A stretch of DNA of 64,000 bases, from the NCBI GenBank assembly GCA_004764695.1, contig SMSO01000025.1, forward strand, positions 5,634,362-5,698,361, read 5' to 3'. This stretch comes from Schizochytrium sp. TIO01 (lineage: Eukaryota; Sar; Bigyra; Thraustochytrida; Thraustochytriidae). Every line of letters starts with the position of its first letter. Within the stretch, counting starts at the first letter, position 1. Below are positions 60,801-64,000 of this stretch, one piece after another. The notes beneath the pieces are model-generated. The model ran no database searches. It was given only the letters and a program-made list of their open reading frames with translations, and was not told the origin of the DNA. Position numbers and translations under genes: made by a program.

Positions 60801-62969
60801 ATCTTGAAGAGCAGAATTCTCACTCTCTAGACCCTCTAGCTGACCCTGGACTTGAGCGATGGTCTCCTGGTAATCAACCTGAGCAGTGTCCGCCCTGACT
60901 CGCAACATAGCCAGCTCTTGTTTTGTGCTTTCAAGAGAGTCTCGGACAGCCTCAAGCTCCTTGATTTCTGCATCTTGGAGCTCCGTTTTTGAACGTAATT
61001 GTGAGATAGTTTCCCTTTGTAAGGCTGCATCCTCCACATTTGCCTTCAGCTCCTCGGCAGCAGCCTGTAGTTGCTCAATATCGTTATCCTTTGCTTGTAA
61101 TGCACGTGAAAGCTCCTGTACTTTCCGTTCGTGCGTTCGGAGTGCATCATCATAGTTGCTTTGCAGATCTTCAAGTGCTTCTGCATCTTTGTTGACTTTC
61201 GTACGAGCATTTTCAAGTTCGTGCTGCAGAGATTCTGCCTGGGCTTGATGCTCGGAATACTCTTGCATAGCTATTTCAAGTTGGCGCTGTGAATCCTCCC
61301 GTTGGGCAACAAGGACGTTGACTTCTTGAAGTTGTTGCTGCAGGGAGCTCGTAGCATCCTCGTTTTTACTTTCAAGTTCGGCGATTTTGTCTCTGGCTTC
61401 TGCAAGTTGGTCCATGTATTCCTTTTCAAGCGCAATTTTCTCGCCCTCGAGTCTTTGCGCAAGTTCTTCGGCTTCCCGAATTTGGTCCATGATATCTTCA
61501 GATGCATTCTTTAAGGCGTGCTCTCCCTGCTTACGAGCTTGCTCGTGAGCCATCTGTAGCTTCTCGCGTTCTTGTTCCCACTTCTCATTTGCAATCTCTA
61601 GAGCCTTTTCTGCCTCCTCCGCGCGGCTTTGCGCAGCTTGAACGAGCTCCTGGGCGGTTTCAAGTTCAGTAGAGGCCTGTGAGCTCCTTTCTTGAGCTGT
61701 TGTCAGTTCCATGCGAAGGTCCTCGATTGTGTCTTTAAGTTCGTTTTGATTAGCACGCAGCTCTGCAGCAGAAGACTTGCCCTCGTCCGCCTGTGCTTCA
61801 AGCTCATTTGCAAGCTCATTGCGTTCGGCCTCCAAGGCCGACACTTGTGCTTGCAAGCGGTCTTTTTCATATTCTACTTCCAAGGCATGGGCGTTAGAGG
61901 TCTGCAGCTTTTCCCGAGTGGCATCAAGGAGGTCTTGAAGACTTTGCACTTTCTCGCTGTTGTCACTAGCCTCATTCAGGCGCGAGGCTTCCTCCAAGTC
62001 TGTCCGCAGAGTTCGGAGCTGTTCCTCAGCATTATAGAGGTCTTTCTTCAGTTCCGCCATCTCCTCGGCAGCAGTTGCATTTTTACTGCGCTCCATGGCC
62101 AGGGTTTCTTCAACCTCTGCAAGGTGTGCCTGAACTTCATCGTCACCTTCACCATCTTTGGCTCTAGCCGAACTACCCTCTGGTCCTCCTTGCTCAATTT
62201 GTGCCAGAAGGTTGTCCCGCTCCTCCTGTAATGTGCGAAGCTCCTCCTTAAGGCGTGCATCTTCCTCGCCCCGAGCGGTTGTTGCTGCCTCAAGATCATC
62301 CCTTTCCTGCTTAAGCTCCTTAAACTTCACTAGCATTGTCTTGAATTTGGCTTTCAGTTCGTCCATGCCGGCAGGCTGCATCGAGTTCTGGGCAGTTTCT
62401 CCCATAGGTTCTTGTTGCTGCTGCATCTGCCGGGCTTGTTCTAGTTCCTGCTCCAACGCCTCTTTCTCGGCTCGTAGTTCTTTATGCTTTGTGACAACCT
62501 TGATGAGCTGCGCCTTGAGCTTGGCAACCTGTTCAGATCCTTCTTCCATCGTTTTGTCAGATCCATCTGAAGACTTTACACCCTCAGAGTTTTCACCAGG
62601 ATCTTCAGAACCAGATTTTGAGGTAGCCTCGAGGAGGTTTTGGACGCGGTCGCGGTCGTCTTTGTACTCTTTGCACTTCTCGAGGACTGTCTTAAGCTTG
62701 CCCTTGAGCTGCTTCTGCAGGTCAGCCGCGTCCTGGCGCTGCTTCTCGATTTCGTTCTGGAGTGCCTCGACCATGGACCGGTAGTGCGCTGCCTTTGCAA
62801 GGCCGTCATCTGTAGCCTTAAGCTCCTCATTCTCCGCGCGAACTTTGTCCAGCTCTGCTGCGAGCTCTTCGAGCCGGCGCCGCGCCTCTGCTGCATCCTC
62901 GCCGCCCGCCGCCGCTGCCGTAACAGATTTGGCGGCGTTCTGAGCCGAAGCACGCAGCTGCGACCACAT
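54879..62969 (-). CDS. Giant GRIP-domain golgin
   Basis: A 2696-residue intronless protein, almost entirely coiled coil from about residue 25 to 2500, rich in Glu, Gln, Ala and Leu. A GRIP domain lies at about 2528-2568 (SEYLKNVMIKFFQ, then LVPVIATILHFSPEEQ). GRIP domains bind the GTPase Arl1 and place long golgins on the trans-Golgi, where they tether vesicles. The invariant aromatic of the motif is the Tyr of EYLKN. Unusually, about 128 residues follow the domain: a Pro/Ser-rich stretch, Asn repeats and an acidic end. Residues 1309-1563 are repeated almost exactly at 1703-1957. The start ATG at 62969 (MWSQLRASAQNAAKSV) is amphipathic and could add membrane binding. Many antisense frames over this gene are shadows of its repetitive codons. 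Confidence 0.92.
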   Translation of the reverse strand: MWSQLRASAQNAAKSVTAAAAGGEDAAEARRRLEELAAELDKVRAENEELKATDDGLAKAAHYRSMVEALQNEIEKQRQDAADLQKQLKGKLKTVLEKCKEYKDDRDRVQNLLEATSKSGSEDPGENSEGVKSSDGSDKTMEEGSEQVAKLKAQLIKVVTKHKELRAEKEALEQELEQARQMQQQQEPMGETAQNSMQPAGMDELKAKFKTMLVKFKELKQERDDLEAATTARGEEDARLKEELRTLQEERDNLLAQIEQGGPEGSSARAKDGEGDDEVQAHLAEVEETLAMERSKNATAAEEMAELKKDLYNAEEQLRTLRTDLEEASRLNEASDNSEKVQSLQDLLDATREKLQTSNAHALEVEYEKDRLQAQVSALEAERNELANELEAQADEGKSSAAELRANQNELKDTIEDLRMELTTAQERSSQASTELETAQELVQAAQSRAEEAEKALEIANEKWEQEREKLQMAHEQARKQGEHALKNASEDIMDQIREAEELAQRLEGEKIALEKEYMDQLAEARDKIAELESKNEDATSSLQQQLQEVNVLVAQREDSQRQLEIAMQEYSEHQAQAESLQHELENARTKVNKDAEALEDLQSNYDDALRTHERKVQELSRALQAKDNDIEQLQAAAEELKANVEDAALQRETISQLRSKTELQDAEIKELEAVRDSLESTKQELAMLRVRADTAQVDYQETIAQVQGQLEGLESENSALQDQLKQACESAAKAEDLLAKATCEESKLSQGVSDANELLQKELEEASHRLESTIQRRDELEELINTLKEEHNRSLEEALSEQETRLSAHLEESESRAQQQVEDLKTQQETERAALQEALSNLEKSLSERTTEKSALENELAVLKESSDANSSANSEAMAEIDRLKQEAAQIASKKDELEADLESSRAAKIASEEAIVSLQADLENLQNRLTEAESRANAFQSELEVLKTDGENSAEELSNLRQALETSRDEANKAEELTQEIQAKLGEAERREQELQAKLTEAEESESQARVSLQEQADALQAQIQQLETQLDDRNKDIENISAENLKSQEELQQSQSGLQATIDELRSELETAHCDLQESKTAAETFSSEAKAVKDQLDETLSKFTYTENEAKETQSKLEEKIEQLTQQNTESAEQYQIELQDKLKEVIAERDEAVRAAEDTESKLRYQIQQLSERAQDSSEVYEAKFNELDATMRENKRLLQDASDSRAELEGEIYRLTEEATKIAEKHESELEEKLSELQSIITERDDSLRAAEEVQTKLADELQQAEDNQHAKSEEWSSRFDKLEASLIEKEEALQEASAARAALEEQIQQLTQQGEEAAQQYQAELEEKLKTLQNTLAEREQALQVAEESRQEVVAQLEEMRNNIQSQSSETEARLEELQTSLADKDKELQDAVDARAASDEQIQRLTQESEEATEKLKVELDEKLQAMQSTLEEREEALRSAEEARTALVDQIQQLQEGSGAQSAEMQARLEELQRTVADQERLLGEAAESKQGLEGQIQELTQKSEDSAQQYETILAEKSRALESLEELESTLASTEEARSTLAAELEELRAGNEAVASDLQSKVGELESALIEKQSLLDDANERNASLEEQIDIAKAQTDAFTKQLQSELEEKLNALQATLEERDAALQATLEEKDIVLQEAERARAALADELEELKAESKTVSEELQSQLEKLNESASDKEQALQNALTARTALEEQIQQLTQQGEEAAQQYQAELEEKLKTLQNTLAEREQALQVAEESRQEVVAQLEEMRNNIQSQSSETEARLEELQTSLADKDKELQDAVDARAASDEQIQRLTQESEEATEKLKVELDEKLQAMQSTLEEREEALRSAEEARTALVDQIQQLQEGSGAQSAEMQARLEELQRTVADQERLLGEAAESKQGLEGQIQELTQKSEDSAQQYETILAEKSRALESLEELESTLASTEEARSTLAAELEELRAGNESSTADLQTMVDELESSIAEKESRLAEASSSRETLENTVQELNNALTEKIELAAQIERKCKDMEMELSSLREESSSGASELASRVSELESTITKYQEEAELLESKVAQSETTINDLQSQIAVTTSEKESAEKRASEDLEAALAKAETGFQEKKKEILTKSKKLIQAKNKHHTEALAAAHAEVEAVKKELLTKEKELSELRESTADADEVSKLKEQISSQNEELENAREALNASQNALKAQATELAQELEMRGEEVAKLDEERNQLRRELSQLQDREQEQRQALEHNSRSHGEALHAQEVALRVQIEKAQLAETELQRVSEELTKTKQRNNAALKKSRSELHSVQEQLNQAQKRTSALELDLQEAEQAQNSLAKGSREAETLREELMAAVSAKDELSKEVDELREKLAEVSKNYEESLIGERTSSDAQLKKSEAQVQELRKQLKSRNDNARQLIAQKDREISLLEAAAREAKEELARQTEELEEKSKNSEEHEFVQLAQTQSRRDAQIKALEKKLEDAAHSLQEKDTELASTHATLKHHELELAELRRTVGRSQDLQISHLKDADSHGLGGNSEYLKNVMIKFFQATKDERAQLVPVIATILHFSPEEQTMARQGEDESSGLGAIFSFFSGRHEPKPMALAPSAPKTPQSPGSAEQNEEIILQDDAYPPSRNRSTSSSELRNRHELVADPDAVFRTNNNNNRSPRSPRSKSSSPGGWLGADDDLGSDIDTNAHDNDDADSL
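57099..57863 (-). repeat. Internal duplication in golgin, C-terminal copy
   Basis: 765 bp (255 codons) nearly identical to 58281-59045, offset exactly 1182 bp, so frame is kept. I noticed only two substitutions. The 417 bp between the copies have diverged. Confidence 0.9.
58281..59045 (-). repeat. Internal duplication in golgin, N-terminal copy
   Basis: Partner of 57099-57863. The sharp borders at both ends, against diverged flanks, suggest a recent duplication or gene conversion of part of an older 394-codon repeat. Confidence 0.9.
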
Positions 62970-64000
62970 CGTCCCGCCTGGGCTGCGCGAATCTACTCGC
63001 GACGCCTTCTGGCCTCCAAGCCAGGAATTGATTGCAGGTTTGTGAGTTTGCTAATCCGAGGCATTATGTGTGTTTTTACAAATTCAAATTAAAAAAAAAA
63101 ATCTATCGTGTGCAGGGTTTGCTCCACTGTAGAGCGATGAGGGAAGCGCGCTATAGAGACGAAGGAGTGACGTGGAGTTGCTGCGCTGGTGGGTCACATA
63201 CGAAAATAAGCAGGGGAAACCGTCTACTAGCGTCTCATAGTGTTGATTGACAGGGCGGAGTAGTACGATAGAGGCGATGCGAGACAAGCTGGAGACCGTG
63301 GCTCCCGTCGTTTGTGATTCAAGGGCATTAGGACGTAATAGCTCCTCAACAAGAAGCTTGTAGGCTGAAGAGATTGTAGCTGCCACTGCTGGGGTAATTT
63401 GCAGCATCGATGCGTCGGAAAATGGCGAGCTGTGGTGCCGAGAGGGCACATTGAGCCGTTAAGAGTGCTTGCCCATGTTCATATATTTAAAGAGCTGTTG
63501 AGGAAATGAGACAGCAATTTAGGATTTCTTAAGTCTAAATTGGTATGCAACACGAGAGGCGTTCTAGCAGGTACTGCTTTTCTGTTGACAACATGAAAGT
63601 GCGGTACACAGTGTAGAACCGCGAGTCTGCACAGTGAGGTTGGCTAATTGAGATGTTTATCAAATGATCTAAAGACTAGAACAGGCGCCATTTGATAGAA
63701 TAAAGTGCAAGAGAGCAACTCATGATAATCTTCTCCTCCCTCTCTGGCGAATCACATTTACAAAGGCGCTCTTGGCAGTAAATGAACACATTACAGAAAT
63801 CAGCACAATGATAGAACGGAGATACACTAAGTGCGATAAAAAAGTTCAACTATGATAACGGTGCTTAAACAGTTAAGGACGATACAGAGACAGAGACGAA
63901 ACAATGGATATTTTGTAATTCAGAGACAAAACAGATGGATGGATATGGTGGTGTGCATGCATATGTAATCTTGCGAGAGCACCACCAGGAAAATCAGTCC
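62970..64000. other. Golgin promoter side and window end
   Basis: No gene can be supported. Short frames at 63084-63449 minus lack recognisable features. Confidence 0.5.

Overview
This window is nuclear DNA of a unicellular eukaryote with few introns. The evidence is GT-AG introns in the FKBP and NSE1-like genes, eukaryote-only proteins (a GRIP golgin, TBL1, a CD2BP2/LIN1-like protein, ALG12, V-ATPase subunit F, mitochondrial ATP synthase epsilon, a steroid-sulfatase-type sulfatase), and eukaryotic tRNA genes with internal A and B boxes and oligo(T) terminators. A stramenopile such as a thraustochytrid-like protist would fit, but that is a guess; nothing in the window fixes the lineage.

Layout. 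Positions 1-19 kb are AT-rich and almost free of intact protein genes. They hold 14 plus-strand copies of a tRNA-Asp(GTC) gene, gene relics around 10.9-13.3 kb and a 37-bp minisatellite at 10.2 kb. Positions 19-27 kb contain a stand-alone Gag-like ORF on the minus strand, many tetranucleotide microsatellites, more relics, and four further tRNA-Asp copies on the minus strand at 26.9-27.6 kb. From 27.9 kb the window is ordinary gene territory: a TRM9/ALKBH8-type tRNA methyltransferase (+), an ER-type sulfatase (-), a BTB/T1-GTPase-CaaX fusion (+), a GYF-domain spliceosomal protein (+), a protein with Sfi1-like motifs (-), ATP synthase epsilon (+), ALG12 (-), TBL1 (+), an NSE1-like Smc5/6 subunit (-), an FKBP (+), a coiled-coil protein (-), V-ATPase subunit F (+) and a 2696-residue GRIP golgin (-).

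The most unusual element is the tRNA-Asp cassette. All 18 copies have the same 72-nt tRNA body, and each is preceded, with no gap, by a 45-53 nt leader that varies in sequence but keeps the same fold: two consecutive hairpins with compensatory base changes. A TATA-like element lies at a nearly fixed distance upstream in most copies, and an oligo(T) terminator follows each tRNA. This suggests one transcription unit: TATA, two-hairpin leader, tRNA-Asp, T-run. Clustered copies are spaced 196-206 bp apart. The discriminator base is A in every copy, where the well-studied eukaryotic tRNA-Asp genes have G.

The protein genes are mostly housekeeping functions in secretion, glycosylation, RNA processing, genome maintenance and acidification, and they do not form an obvious pathway. 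NSE1-like and FKBP are divergent with about 326 bp between start codons; FKBP and the coiled-coil gene converge and overlap by 14 bp; ATP synthase epsilon and ALG12 converge.
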